Shown here one piece after another: positions 9,372 through 18,322 of a stretch of DNA of 64,000 bases; the first letter of the stretch is position 1, and each line of letters begins with the position of its first letter. This DNA comes from Bacteroidota bacterium (GTDB lineage: Bacteria > Bacteroidota > Bacteroidia > Bacteroidales > UBA10428): the NCBI GenBank assembly GCA_016699695.1, contig CP065006.1, positions 1,178,001 to 1,242,000 of the forward strand, in the 5' to 3' direction. The notes under the pieces were generated by a model. That model saw only the letters and a list, made by a program, of their open reading frames with translations, was not told where the DNA came from and ran no database searches. A program made the position numbers and the translations under genes.

Positions 9372-10832
9372 TTATTGCTTCCGATAATTTTCGAACTGTA
9401 AAATCTTTACCGGCTCGCCTTCTGAGAATGTTTTCTCCGGAGAGATTCCATTCATAAGACAAGTCATATCGATATTCCAACCATTGTTTGTGCGCTGGCT
9501 TAGACTTTCGATGGATTCTCCCTCCTGCGCTTTTACAATGTGTAACACTTTCACTCTGATACTGTTTTTTTCCTCTACGGTAAGGGTGCGTATGCTCAAG
9601 GCAGTTTCTTTTAATTTCGAAAACTCTGAGTCGAAGGCCACTCCGGCCATCTCGTAGGTAACCCCGTTTAATCTGAACCACAACAAGTGAATACCTGCAG
9701 GTTCGGCTCCTGTAGTGTCGGTAAGGGATAGAATATAAGCATCCAATCCATTCATGCTGATTTTTTCGGCCCGCTCAGGTTCTGTTTTATGCTCGGCGCG
9801 AATTTTTTCGGCCATCTTCTCGCCAAGTACCTCGGGATCCACATTCTCGCTGGCCAGCCCGAGATAAACCATCCCTTTCTGGTTGGTATCCACAGCCCCA
9901 CAATAAGTGGGTGTATTGGTATGTTCCCATCCGTCCGGGAATTGCACAAAAAGATCCAGTACAGGGTGCATGAAATTGTTGTCCACAAATACACCATTAG
10001 CTGGGTTTTGGCCATAATACATTCCATCGAATTTTTGTAGAAAGGTTTCCCTGTCTTGAGCCAGATCAGGCTTCAGGGTATAGTTTCCTTTGGAAATTAG
10101 TTTGTCGATGTTTTTAACCCTGCTGGGAGTAAATGGGTGACTTGCAAAATAGCTGAATTTTTCTTGCTGCCCGGTAAGAAGCTCGACTTCTTTCGAGAGG
10201 TTAGTCAGTATGATGCCCAATTGAGCCGGATCATACCCGGCTTTTCCGGCGATCATCACCCCATATTTGTCGGCTTCTGTTTCGTGACTGCGGCTATATT
10301 TCGAAAGAAAAACCTGGCTAGTTGAGGCAATTGGTGCATTAATGATTCGACCCAGGTCTTCGCTCACCACGGTGCCAACAATAGCGCCAGGCAATTGTAA
10401 CAAGGTAGGCAATATGCTTTTTTGCATTTGCTGAACCGAATGGCGCTGCTCGGAATGTACAATCTCGTGACCCATCACAGTGGCTATCTGAGCCTCGTTA
10501 TTGGCCAGGCATATCAAACCCCGACTTATGTATACATGCCCCCCGGGTAATGCAAAGGCATTGGGCTCAGGCATATCGACCAATAAGAATTTATATTCGA
10601 AGAGCGGAGCCTTCAACTGGGCCATCAGTCGGGCGCCAATTTCCTGTATGTAGGCGGTGGCAGGGTCATGGTCATAAATACCAATCTGCTGTTCCACCTG
10701 AAGTGCACCTTCTTTTCCCAATTGCTTGTCGAGGTCGGTATTTTGCGCATTACCCAAAAGTGCGACCAGAGTAAACAAGGGTACAAAAATGTATCGAAAA
10801 TTACTTCGGATTGATTTTACAGTGCGAAACAT
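9372..10832 (-). CDS. Exported M48-family metalloprotease
   Basis: The N-terminus is a signal peptide (hydrophobic stretch at about 12-28, ending GNAQ), so the 486-aa protein works in the periplasm or at the outer membrane. The zinc site is HEIVH at residues 122-126, with a third ligand in the downstream helix SHETEADKYG (about Glu186). This is the BepA/LoiP-like layout of secreted M48 peptidases involved in envelope protein quality control. The last 60 or so residues (VLHIVKAQEGESIESLSQR) resemble a LysM-type module, which would fit peptidoglycan or envelope binding, but that is tentative. It ends 18 bp from the convergent STAND gene with no terminator hairpin visible between them. Confidence 0.88.
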   Translation of the reverse strand: MFRTVKSIRSNFRYIFVPLFTLVALLGNAQNTDLDKQLGKEGALQVEQQIGIYDHDPATAYIQEIGARLMAQLKAPLFEYKFLLVDMPEPNAFALPGGHVYISRGLICLANNEAQIATVMGHEIVHSEQRHSVQQMQKSILPTLLQLPGAIVGTVVSEDLGRIINAPIASTSQVFLSKYSRSHETEADKYGVMIAGKAGYDPAQLGIILTNLSKEVELLTGQQEKFSYFASHPFTPSRVKNIDKLISKGNYTLKPDLAQDRETFLQKFDGMYYGQNPANGVFVDNNFMHPVLDLFVQFPDGWEHTNTPTYCGAVDTNQKGMVYLGLASENVDPEVLGEKMAEKIRAEHKTEPERAEKISMNGLDAYILSLTDTTGAEPAGIHLLWFRLNGVTYEMAGVAFDSEFSKLKETALSIRTLTVEEKNSIRVKVLHIVKAQEGESIESLSQRTNNGWNIDMTCLMNGISPEKTFSEGEPVKILQFENYRKQ

Positions 10833-10911
10833 ATATTATGAGGTAATATTGGTTAAATCAAAAATGGTACAATCTAAGCGAAAAGGTTTCTCCAAGGGAT
10901 ACTTAATTATT

Positions 10912-12117
10912 TTAGTTCAGCCGGGCAGCGAAGTCCTTTCCAAATTCAATTAATTCAGTTTCCTTTTCGTTGGCAGGGGCAAATTTCGAGCGGAAACCTT
11001 CCATGACAATATTTAACCCCAGGTTTTTCAGATGATTTTCAATCAGGTTCACCGCCTCGCCGCTCCAGCCATAGGAACCAAAAACGGCCGCTTTCTTATT
11101 TTTATCGCGCATTGGCGAAAGCAAAGCAAACATTTTATATACTGGCAACACAGTGTTTTTATTAATGGTAGGAGAACCCACAAGAATGGCATTGCTTTTC
11201 ACAATTTTCGATTCTAACTCACCCAGCAAAATGTTTTCTATGTCCAACAACTCATACCGACAGTTTCCAGCCTCTTTCAAACCCTTAGCAATATCTTCGG
11301 CCATCTGCCGGGTATAGCCATAAGCCGATACATAGGTCACCAACACCTGATGTCCATCGCAGCAGCTCTCTTTCATATAAGCCTCTGACTTTTCTTTCGA
11401 ACGTTGCACTATTTTTTTCCAGTTCGACCTCAAAATAGGTCCATGGCCTGGACAAACCACTTCAATGTCGAGCAGGGATATTTTATCGATTGCCTTGAGT
11501 AAAAAGCTGCTGAAGGGTTTTAGAATGACATCGAAATAGTAATCGAAGGCTTCGAGGTATTCGGGTTGACTGACCAGGTCGTCGAACATTTTTTCGTCGC
11601 AATAGTGGGCCCCAAAAGAGTCGCATGTAAACAACACCTTGTCTTCGACCAGGTATGTATAGATCGAATCGGGCCAATGCAAGTTAGGTGCATTGATTAC
11701 CCGCAAAGTTTTATTTCCTAATGAAATGATGTCGTCGTCTTTTACTGCACAGGCTGTAAAAGGTTTGTTGATAATCTCCTGCAAATAATTAATGGCCACT
11801 TTGCTGCCAAAAACTGTGGCATTGGGAGCAAGTTCCAGCAAAGCTGCTATGTTGCCTGAATGATCGGGTTCGGTATGGTTTACTACTATCACTTCTATGG
11901 TAGAAGGATCAACCACCGCGCGGACTTTAGCGAGGTACTCGTCTTTTTTCGTAGCTTTGGCACTATCGATAATGGTCTTTTTTTCGGCATCGATAAAATA
12001 ACTGTTATAGGTTGTGCCATAGCGTGTTTCCATTACAATGTCGAAGGTTTCTAACTCGCGGTCTGTAACTCCAATCCATTGCACTCCTTTTTTCACTTCC
12101 AATATCGTATAGCTCAT
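10912..12117 (-). CDS. fprA: A-type flavodiiron protein (FprA family), O2/NO reductase
   Basis: The 401-aa protein has a metallo-beta-lactamase-like diiron domain (1 to about 250) followed by a flavodoxin domain (from about 257, VLVTYVSAYGYTRQMAEDIA, FMN binding). All diiron ligands are present: His81, Glu83, Asp85 and His86 (HTEPDH), His147, Asp166 and His225. Such enzymes reduce O2 to water or NO to N2O in the cytoplasm, using electrons from rubredoxin or F420-type donors. They protect anaerobes from oxidative or nitrosative stress. No rubredoxin gene lies beside it. Together with the Feo iron(II) system next door it suggests a low-oxygen lifestyle. The M48 gene lies 79 bp downstream. Confidence 0.93.
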   Translation of the reverse strand: MSYTILEVKKGVQWIGVTDRELETFDIVMETRYGTTYNSYFIDAEKKTIIDSAKATKKDEYLAKVRAVVDPSTIEVIVVNHTEPDHSGNIAALLELAPNATVFGSKVAINYLQEIINKPFTACAVKDDDIISLGNKTLRVINAPNLHWPDSIYTYLVEDKVLFTCDSFGAHYCDEKMFDDLVSQPEYLEAFDYYFDVILKPFSSFLLKAIDKISLLDIEVVCPGHGPILRSNWKKIVQRSKEKSEAYMKESCCDGHQVLVTYVSAYGYTRQMAEDIAKGLKEAGNCRYELLDIENILLGELESKIVKSNAILVGSPTINKNTVLPVYKMFALLSPMRDKNKKAAVFGSYGWSGEAVNLIENHLKNLGLNIVMEGFRSKFAPANEKETELIEFGKDFAARLN

Positions 12118-12144
12118 GGTGATTGTATTTCGAATTAAGAGCTA

Positions 12145-12152
12145 CAAAAATA
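12145..12152 (-). promoter_or_regulatory. Putative -7 box of fprA
   Basis: On the minus strand this reads TATTTTTG, a full match to the Bacteroidota TAnnTTTG box, 28 bp before the fprA start. No convincing TTTG at -33 was found, so the assignment is weak. Confidence 0.25.
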
Positions 12153-12174
12153 AAAACATTTCGATAGGAAAATG

Positions 12175-12219
12175 CTTATAAAAAACAAAAGCTGATTGCC
12201 AAATAAGGCAAACAGCTTT
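12175..12219 (-). terminator. Rho-independent terminator of the Feo operon
   Basis: An inverted repeat AAAGCTG/CAGCTTT with an inner TTGCC/GGCAA spans 12188-12219. In the minus direction it is followed by a T-rich tract (TTTTGTTTTTT). It lies 27 bp after the stop of the small Cys-rich gene and before fprA, so it separates the two transcription units. Confidence 0.75.
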
Positions 12220-12245
12220 GTTTAAAAATGAATGTGAAGCTATGA

Positions 12246-12491
12246 TTACTTTCCACCACAGGTTTTAGCACACGAGCTTTTTTCTTTCTCTTTGGTGCAT
12301 TCTGATTTTTTTTCGGTGCTTGTAGTGGCTTCTTTATTCTCAGCCTTGCTCTCATCAGTTTTGGCGGCTTCTTTTTTGGGTTCTTCTTCAGCAGTAACTA
12401 CTATAAGTTGCTGATTTGTGATGGAAGCAATAGCTGTGTAAGAGAAAGCTGCTATAAAAGCAAAGGCAAAAGCAAAAATGAATTTTTTCAT
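12246..12491 (-). CDS. Small exported Lys/Glu-rich protein with a Cys-rich tail
   Basis: I do not recognise this 81-aa protein as a known family. The first 23 or so residues are a clear signal peptide (MKKFIFAFAFAFIAAFSYTA). The middle is low complexity, rich in Lys, Glu, Ala and Thr. The C-terminus holds four cysteines (positions about 64-78; SECTKEKEKSSCAKTCGGK), which could bind a metal or form disulfides. It sits 88 bp after the FeoB-associated protein and before the operon's terminator. I infer a role around iron or metal at the periplasmic face. The reading frame could be questioned because of its length, but the signal peptide and position support it. Confidence 0.6.
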   Translation of the reverse strand: MKKFIFAFAFAFIAAFSYTAIASITNQQLIVVTAEEEPKKEAAKTDESKAENKEATTSTEKKSECTKEKEKSSCAKTCGGK

Positions 12492-12579
12492 ATTGTAAAT
12501 ATTTTAAGTACAGGAGTAAAATTAAGACTTAAGGTTGCAAGCCCCTGTTAATGGGCTGTTAATGGTTCTTTAAATCTTG

Positions 12580-12813
12580 TTAACGCACCAATAAGTTATG
12601 ATGTTTGGATATAGCACCCTTTGAATGTTTGAGTAAGGCTTTATGGATATCCGATTTAGCACTGCAACTGCAATTCCCTCCACATCCGGAGGTTTCTTTT
12701 ACCCGAATAGTTTTTATCACCGACCATACGGTATAAATTAAAGCTGCCAACACAATTGAAAGCACAATCACATTTTGCAGCTCTACCGAAAAAATTAACC
12801 CTGCAGTATTCAT
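12580..12813 (-). CDS. FeoB-associated Cys-rich membrane protein
   Basis: This 77-aa protein has one membrane helix (residues about 12-32) followed by a short cytoplasmic tail with four cysteines in CGGNCSC spacing (about 43-50). This is the layout of the FeoB-associated Cys-rich family, FeoC-like small partners found after feoB in many Bacteroidota and Firmicutes. The start is 25 bp after the FeoB stop, so it is in the same operon. It probably binds iron or helps assemble the FeoB pore. The exact function is not established for the family. Confidence 0.85.
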   Translation of the reverse strand: MNTAGLIFSVELQNVIVLSIVLAALIYTVWSVIKTIRVKETSGCGGNCSCSAKSDIHKALLKHSKGAISKHHNLLVR

Positions 12814-12838
12814 TCTTTTCCTTTTATTAAAAATACAA

Positions 12839-15328
12839 TTAAAACATAGAACCTATCTGAAAAACCAAAAACGATATAACCCAGGCCATTGCGGTAGTGT
12901 AGAACATAGTAAATAGTGCCCATTTCCAGTTTCCCTCTTTCTTGATGGCTGCAATTACAGCTACACACGGAAAATAGATCAGCACAAACAACATAAAAGA
13001 ATAGGCTACCAAGGGTGAAAACACTTTCTGCCCTATTTTTTCACCCTTGCTGTATTTCTGTTCCTGCAATTTGTGCACCAGGGTGCCGGTCGACTCCTGT
13101 TCTGCCGGACCAACATGATATAGCACGCTCATGGTGCTGATAACAATTTCTTTGGCAGCCAATCCTGTAATGATGCTAACTCCTATTTTCCAATCGAAGC
13201 CAAGAGGTTGAATCAGTGGTTCGATGAAATGCCCCATACGGCCAATGTAGGAGTTTTCCTGCTGCTCCCCAGCCATGACCAATTTTAACTCGCCTATTCT
13301 AGCTTCCTTCTCAATCTCCGAAAGTTGATTGTCGTTCGTAACAGAGGCTATCTGATCCTCATAATTATGACTATAGTCGACGTTACGAGGGTAGTACCCC
13401 AATGCCCATATCAGTATGGAAGCCACCAGAATAACTCCTCCCATTTTCTTGATGTATTGCACAGCCTTATGCCACATGTGTACGCTTGTATTGCGCAGTG
13501 TAGGAATGCGATAAGGTGGTAATTCCATCACAAAAGGAATATCTTGTTTTTTGAAGAAAGTTTTTCTGAACACAAAACCTACTATCACAGCCAGTGCAAT
13601 GCCAATCATGTAGATCGAAAACAGCACCAGTCCCTGCCTTGCAGGAAAAAAAGCAGAAATAAGCAGCACATAAACCGGTAAACGGGCACTGCAGGACATA
13701 AAGGGAGTAATGAGCATGGTAAGCAGCCTGTCCTTTTTGCTTTCCAGTGTGCGGGTGGCCATCACGGCAGGCACGTTGCAACCGAAACCCATTAAAAGCG
13801 GAATAAATGATTTGCCATGAAGACCAATCTTATGCATCAGCTTGTCCATAATAAACGAGGTGCGGGCCATGTATCCGGTATCTTCCATCAGGGAAATAAA
13901 GAAAAACAAAATAAGGATGTTGGGTAAGAATACCATTACTCCTCCTACTCCGCCAATGATACCATTGACAAGAAGATCCCTCAACGGACCCTCAGGTAAT
14001 GAATTATAACCAAGACTGCTTACCCAACCAATGGCCGACTCGATCCAGCCCATTGGGTAACTTCCAAGGCTAAAAGTCGTTTGAAACATGAGCCACATAA
14101 AAAAGATAAAAATGGGAAAGCCCCAGAATTTATGTGTAAGCCACTGATCAATAGCTTTGGTGTTGCGCCTTCGAACTTCTACCCCATTCGAAAGGGTTTC
14201 TTTGAGTGCTCCGGCTATAAATCCATATTTAGCATCGGCAATAACGGTATCGGAACTTTCTGCAAAGTCTTTTTCGAGACGTTGTATGTATTTTTGGGTT
14301 GTTTCTAGTATTTCCTGTCGCATCGGATTGCCATCGAGCCTGCTCATAGCAGTTTTATCTTTTTCAAGCAACTTAATAGCCAGGTAGCGCGAAGAGAAAT
14401 TGTCGGTAATATTAGGGGCTTCCTTAATCTTTTGCTGTACACGTTCAATAGCATGTTCAAGGTCCTGTCCGTAGTTGATATGAATATGCCTTACCTGTGG
14501 ATCGCGGTCTTCGTATACATCGATAATTTTATCCAGCAACAGTTCTATGCCACGCCCTTTTGAAGCCACAGTTGGCACCATAGGAATACCTAACATAGTG
14601 CCAAAAACCTGGAAATTCAATTTTGCTCCTCTTCGCTCCAGCTCGTCATACATATTCAGTGCTATTACCACCTTAATATTCATGTCGATAAGCTGAGTGG
14701 TGAGAAAAAGATTACGCTCCAGGTTCGATGAGTCGATCACATTCACTACCACATCGGGCATTTGCTCTACCAGATGCTTGCGCACATAAAGTTCTTCGGG
14801 GGTGTATTCGGTAATTGAATAAGTACCAGGTAAATCGGAAACCTGAAAAGTGTAGCCATTCTTTTTAAATACAGCTTCCTTTGCTTCTACTGTTACACCT
14901 CCGTAATTACCAACTCGTTCTCGGGCTCCGGAGGCAAAATTAAACAAGGTGGTTTTACCCGAGTTGGGGTTTCCGACAAAAGCCACGTTGATGGTCTGGC
15001 TATTTTCACGAACAGTCTTTTTTACACGCCTGGTATCAATAGTACCATGGTAGCTGGCTCCTTGTTCCGATTTAAACCCTGCCAGAGGCACTACTTCGAG
15101 AAGGCGTGCCTCGTTTCGTCTGAGCGATACATTGTATCCCATTAACTCGTACTCGACAGGATCCTTTAAGGGGGCATTTTTGATCACCTTTACTTGTTGC
15201 CCTTTTACAAAACCCATTTCGGTAATGCGCTTACGGAAGGCACCATGCCCCTTGATCTTCACAATAATCCCTGTTTCACCCGTAAGTAAATCCGATAATA
15301 GTCTGGAATCCCTCTCCACTTCAGCCAT
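12839..15328 (-). CDS. feoB: Fused FeoA-FeoB ferrous iron transporter
   Basis: FeoB is the inner-membrane GTP-dependent Fe(II) importer; here FeoA is fused at its N-terminus. The SH3-like FeoA domain occupies about residues 5-80 (TGETGIIVKIKGHGAFRKRI). The G-domain has G1 GNPNSGKTT (about 119-127), G3 DLPGTYS and G4 NMYD. The C-terminal half has two Gate regions with about 8-10 membrane helices, including MGFGCNVPAVMATRTL, which carries the conserved Cys of the pore. I chose the ATG at 15328; a TTG at 15355 would add nine residues but lies close to the putative promoter. Fused FeoAB of about 830 aa is typical of Bacteroidota. It is followed by the Cys-rich partner and the small exported protein. 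Confidence 0.95.
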   Translation of the reverse strand: MAEVERDSRLLSDLLTGETGIIVKIKGHGAFRKRITEMGFVKGQQVKVIKNAPLKDPVEYELMGYNVSLRRNEARLLEVVPLAGFKSEQGASYHGTIDTRRVKKTVRENSQTINVAFVGNPNSGKTTLFNFASGARERVGNYGGVTVEAKEAVFKKNGYTFQVSDLPGTYSITEYTPEELYVRKHLVEQMPDVVVNVIDSSNLERNLFLTTQLIDMNIKVVIALNMYDELERRGAKLNFQVFGTMLGIPMVPTVASKGRGIELLLDKIIDVYEDRDPQVRHIHINYGQDLEHAIERVQQKIKEAPNITDNFSSRYLAIKLLEKDKTAMSRLDGNPMRQEILETTQKYIQRLEKDFAESSDTVIADAKYGFIAGALKETLSNGVEVRRRNTKAIDQWLTHKFWGFPIFIFFMWLMFQTTFSLGSYPMGWIESAIGWVSSLGYNSLPEGPLRDLLVNGIIGGVGGVMVFLPNILILFFFISLMEDTGYMARTSFIMDKLMHKIGLHGKSFIPLLMGFGCNVPAVMATRTLESKKDRLLTMLITPFMSCSARLPVYVLLISAFFPARQGLVLFSIYMIGIALAVIVGFVFRKTFFKKQDIPFVMELPPYRIPTLRNTSVHMWHKAVQYIKKMGGVILVASILIWALGYYPRNVDYSHNYEDQIASVTNDNQLSEIEKEARIGELKLVMAGEQQENSYIGRMGHFIEPLIQPLGFDWKIGVSIITGLAAKEIVISTMSVLYHVGPAEQESTGTLVHKLQEQKYSKGEKIGQKVFSPLVAYSFMLFVLIYFPCVAVIAAIKKEGNWKWALFTMFYTTAMAWVISFLVFQIGSMF

Positions 15329-15359
15329 AGGAAAAATATTTCTTGTCGGAACCAAAGCC

Positions 15360-15390
15360 CAAATGTAGCTGCAAGCAAATGTTTCTGCAA
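15360..15390 (-). promoter_or_regulatory. Putative promoter of the Feo operon
   Basis: The minus strand carries TTG, then 20 bp, then TACATTTG, a full -7 match with near-ideal spacing. It lies 31 bp before the chosen ATG of the FeoA-FeoB gene. No recognisable Fur or DtxR operator was seen. Confidence 0.4.
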
Positions 15391-15478
15391 TACCAACATG
15401 TAGTGATTTTAGACTTCTTTACTGATATTACTTCCTAAAATCGTTACCTTTAAAAAGCTAATCCCGAAAGCTGCTTCA

Positions 15479-18220
15479 ATGAAAAAAATCCATTTAATTC
15501 TTCCTGGCATTGTAATAGTAATTATGCTGTGCACAGTATTGTTGCTCCCAAACAAGCATCAGAGATATGAAAAATACCTTCTTTCACTTTATGCGAAAGA
15601 TTATCCTTTGCAGACTGAAACCCTTCATTCTGAAAAACCAAAACCCGATAAACCCCACCTGGCTGCCCAACAGGATTATTATGCCACCCTCGACCCTCAT
15701 CTTCAACTTATTCCCTCGGAGCGACTATATACCGCTTTTGTAAAAGTGAAGAACAACCCTTCACTTAAAAATAGTTCCCTTAGCTGGACCGAACTGACCT
15801 CCAACATGGGCGGAAGAGTAAGATCGCTGATGTACGATCCGAACGATGGGCAGCATAAAAAGGTCTGGGCAGGTTCGGTTACAGGAGGATTGTGGGTTAA
15901 CAACGATATTACCCACTCCGATTCGGCATGGCAAATAGTAGACGACTTATGGGAAAGCCTCTCGGTGGGCTGCCTGGCATTCGATCCACAAAACCCTGAG
16001 GTATTGTATGCTGGCACCGGCGAAGCACAGACCGCCGTAAACATCTATCGCGAATCGTCAGGTAAAGGTGTAGGAATTTATAAAAGCAGTAATGGAGGTA
16101 AAAACTGGAACCTGATTCCTTCCACCAGCAAATTTAGCTATGTCACCGACCTGGTGGTGCGCATAGAAAATTATACCAGCACCCTTTATGCAGCTGTATC
16201 TTCTGGAACTTACAAAGGGGTTGATCACTCCGCTCAGCCCAGCGATGGATTGTACCAATCGAAAGACGAGGGCGAAACCTGGAAGCAAGTGTTGCCTCTT
16301 ATTGAAGGAATGGATATGCCTTACACGCCATCGGACATAGTAATAACTCCCACAGGAAGAATATTTGTTGGCACCACCCGCAACCTTCAGGGTACTGGCG
16401 GAGGATGCATTCTTTGGTCCGACAACGGATTGAACTGGACTCTGATTGACCAGTATAAAACATTGATTGAACAGGAAACCGACCCTCGGTTTCAGATTCC
16501 AGGCCGTGTGCTGATGGCTTCCACTCCAGCCTCTCCTTCATCGATATATGCAGTAATTGCTGCCGGAGGTTACACCGAAGAAAACTTTATCTACTACCGC
16601 GGAAAGTACCTGATCCGATCGGACAATGAAGGAGCCAACTGGTATGAACTTAATCAACCTTCGCCCGATGGTGCCTGGTCGACCCTGGCCTGGCACGCGC
16701 TAACCCTTGCCGTTTCTCCCACCGACCCTAACACTATTTTCGCTGGAGGACTTGATTTGCACAAAACTACGAATGGAGGAACCACCTGGAGGCAACTTTC
16801 GTCGTGGTACAATTTTGGCCCTTACTACAGCACATCAAATTACCCATACGTACATGCCGACCAGCATAGGGTGGTGTTTCATCCGCAATCGGCCGACACA
16901 GCCTGGTTCTGCACCGATGGGGGCGTATTTGGATCGTACAACGCCGAAGATGATTCGCTGGTATTATTCGAACGGAACAAAGGCTTTAACTCCCTGCAGT
17001 TTTATACCTGTGCCCTGCACCCCGATGCCGGTGCCACCTGGTATGTCGCCGGATCGCAGGACAATGGTACCCTGATTAGCAAAGATAAACCCTTGTCGGT
17101 GCAGACTGATATGGTTTCCGGCGGCGATGGGGCATATTGTTTTTTCGACTCCGACCAGCCGGAATATCTGATCACTTCGGTCTACCATAATCTCTATTAC
17201 ATCAACCAGCTTAGAAATGGCCGCTACAGCCTGCAGCTTACGGCGAACGATTATTACAACTCAACAGGCACCTTTATCAACCCTGCCGATTACAACCCGG
17301 TTAACAATACACTTTATGCCAATGCTGCCGGGTTTGCAGGCAACTATACCGACCACCTTTTGCGCATTAGTAATATCCTTGCTCTGAATTATACGGCAAG
17401 TGTAATTTCATTGAATACCGGTACCGGTGTGCCCTTTTCAGCCATCAGGCTTATTGACCCCCTTACAGATGAGCTGCTTGCAGGCACTCAATCGGGCAGG
17501 TTGTTTAGAATTTCTGGGGCCGATGTAACTCCACAATCGAACGAAATTGGCAGCAGTAGTTTCCCGACCGCAAACATTTCGTGCATTGAAAAAGGGCAGT
17601 CGAACAACGAATTGCTGGTAACTTTCTCGAACTATGGGATTGAATCGGTCTGGTATAGCCAGGATGGGGGCGAAAGCTGGCACAACAAGGAAGGCAACCT
17701 ACCCGATATTCCTGTGCGCTGGGCGGTTTTTAACCCCTACCTGCCGAAACAGGTTATCCTGGCCACCGAACTGGGTGTTTGGATCAGCGATGACATAACT
17801 CAAAGTGAGGTCAACTGGCAGCAACTGGCAGGCGGATTCCCGAATGTACGGGTAGATATGCTACGGGTGCGCAAATCGGACAATAGCCTGCTGGCCGCCA
17901 CGCATGGACGAGGTATGTTTATAACTACACTCGATGGTTTTACAGCCTTGGATGAGAGTGCGCTAAGCAACACTGAGATAGACTTTACAGTTTACCCCAA
18001 CCCTTTTCAGAATGAAATATGCATCGAAACAAATGCAGCTTCAGGTTTAGAGGGAGAATTAAAAGTATATGAGGTTTCGGGGAAACTTGTGCATAGTCAA
18101 TTATTCCGTTCCAGAACCGACAGAACAACAATTTCCACCAGCAAATGGAAGAAGGGTGTGTACATTGTGACCCTTCAGTCGGAAACGACGTTGATTAGCA
18201 AAAGGGTTGTGAAAAAGTAA
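15479..18220 (+). CDS. T9SS-secreted sortilin/BNR-like beta-propeller protein
   Basis: The 913-aa protein starts with a signal peptide or membrane-anchor-like helix (residues about 5-25). The body holds repeated Asp-box/VPS10-like blades (for example GIYKSSNGGKNWNLI, LYQSKDEGETWKQ, LHKTTNGGTTWRQ, SQDGGESWHN), the pattern of sortilin-type ten-bladed propellers and BNR-repeat glycosidases. No glycosidase active site is evident. The last 80 or so residues (YPNPFQNEI...GVYIVTL...KRVVKK) are a type A T9SS sorting domain, so the protein should cross the outer membrane and be anchored or released. It is divergent from feoAB. Binding or degradation of an extracellular polymer is a guess. Confidence 0.88.
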   Translation: MKKIHLILPGIVIVIMLCTVLLLPNKHQRYEKYLLSLYAKDYPLQTETLHSEKPKPDKPHLAAQQDYYATLDPHLQLIPSERLYTAFVKVKNNPSLKNSSLSWTELTSNMGGRVRSLMYDPNDGQHKKVWAGSVTGGLWVNNDITHSDSAWQIVDDLWESLSVGCLAFDPQNPEVLYAGTGEAQTAVNIYRESSGKGVGIYKSSNGGKNWNLIPSTSKFSYVTDLVVRIENYTSTLYAAVSSGTYKGVDHSAQPSDGLYQSKDEGETWKQVLPLIEGMDMPYTPSDIVITPTGRIFVGTTRNLQGTGGGCILWSDNGLNWTLIDQYKTLIEQETDPRFQIPGRVLMASTPASPSSIYAVIAAGGYTEENFIYYRGKYLIRSDNEGANWYELNQPSPDGAWSTLAWHALTLAVSPTDPNTIFAGGLDLHKTTNGGTTWRQLSSWYNFGPYYSTSNYPYVHADQHRVVFHPQSADTAWFCTDGGVFGSYNAEDDSLVLFERNKGFNSLQFYTCALHPDAGATWYVAGSQDNGTLISKDKPLSVQTDMVSGGDGAYCFFDSDQPEYLITSVYHNLYYINQLRNGRYSLQLTANDYYNSTGTFINPADYNPVNNTLYANAAGFAGNYTDHLLRISNILALNYTASVISLNTGTGVPFSAIRLIDPLTDELLAGTQSGRLFRISGADVTPQSNEIGSSSFPTANISCIEKGQSNNELLVTFSNYGIESVWYSQDGGESWHNKEGNLPDIPVRWAVFNPYLPKQVILATELGVWISDDITQSEVNWQQLAGGFPNVRVDMLRVRKSDNSLLAATHGRGMFITTLDGFTALDESALSNTEIDFTVYPNPFQNEICIETNAASGLEGELKVYEVSGKLVHSQLFRSRTDRTTISTSKWKKGVYIVTLQSETTLISKRVVKK

Positions 18221-18322
18221 TGATAAGATTGTATTTCTCTAATAATAATCCTCACTGACGCGCTTTGGCAAGAAGCTAACCCTGGCAAAAGAATAATTAA
18301 ATAACAGATTCTATTTATAAAA

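Noticed and set aside
9372..9560. Certain LysM domain at the end of the M48 protease
   Set aside because: The sequence is only loosely LysM-like and short; it was kept as tentative in the feature entry.
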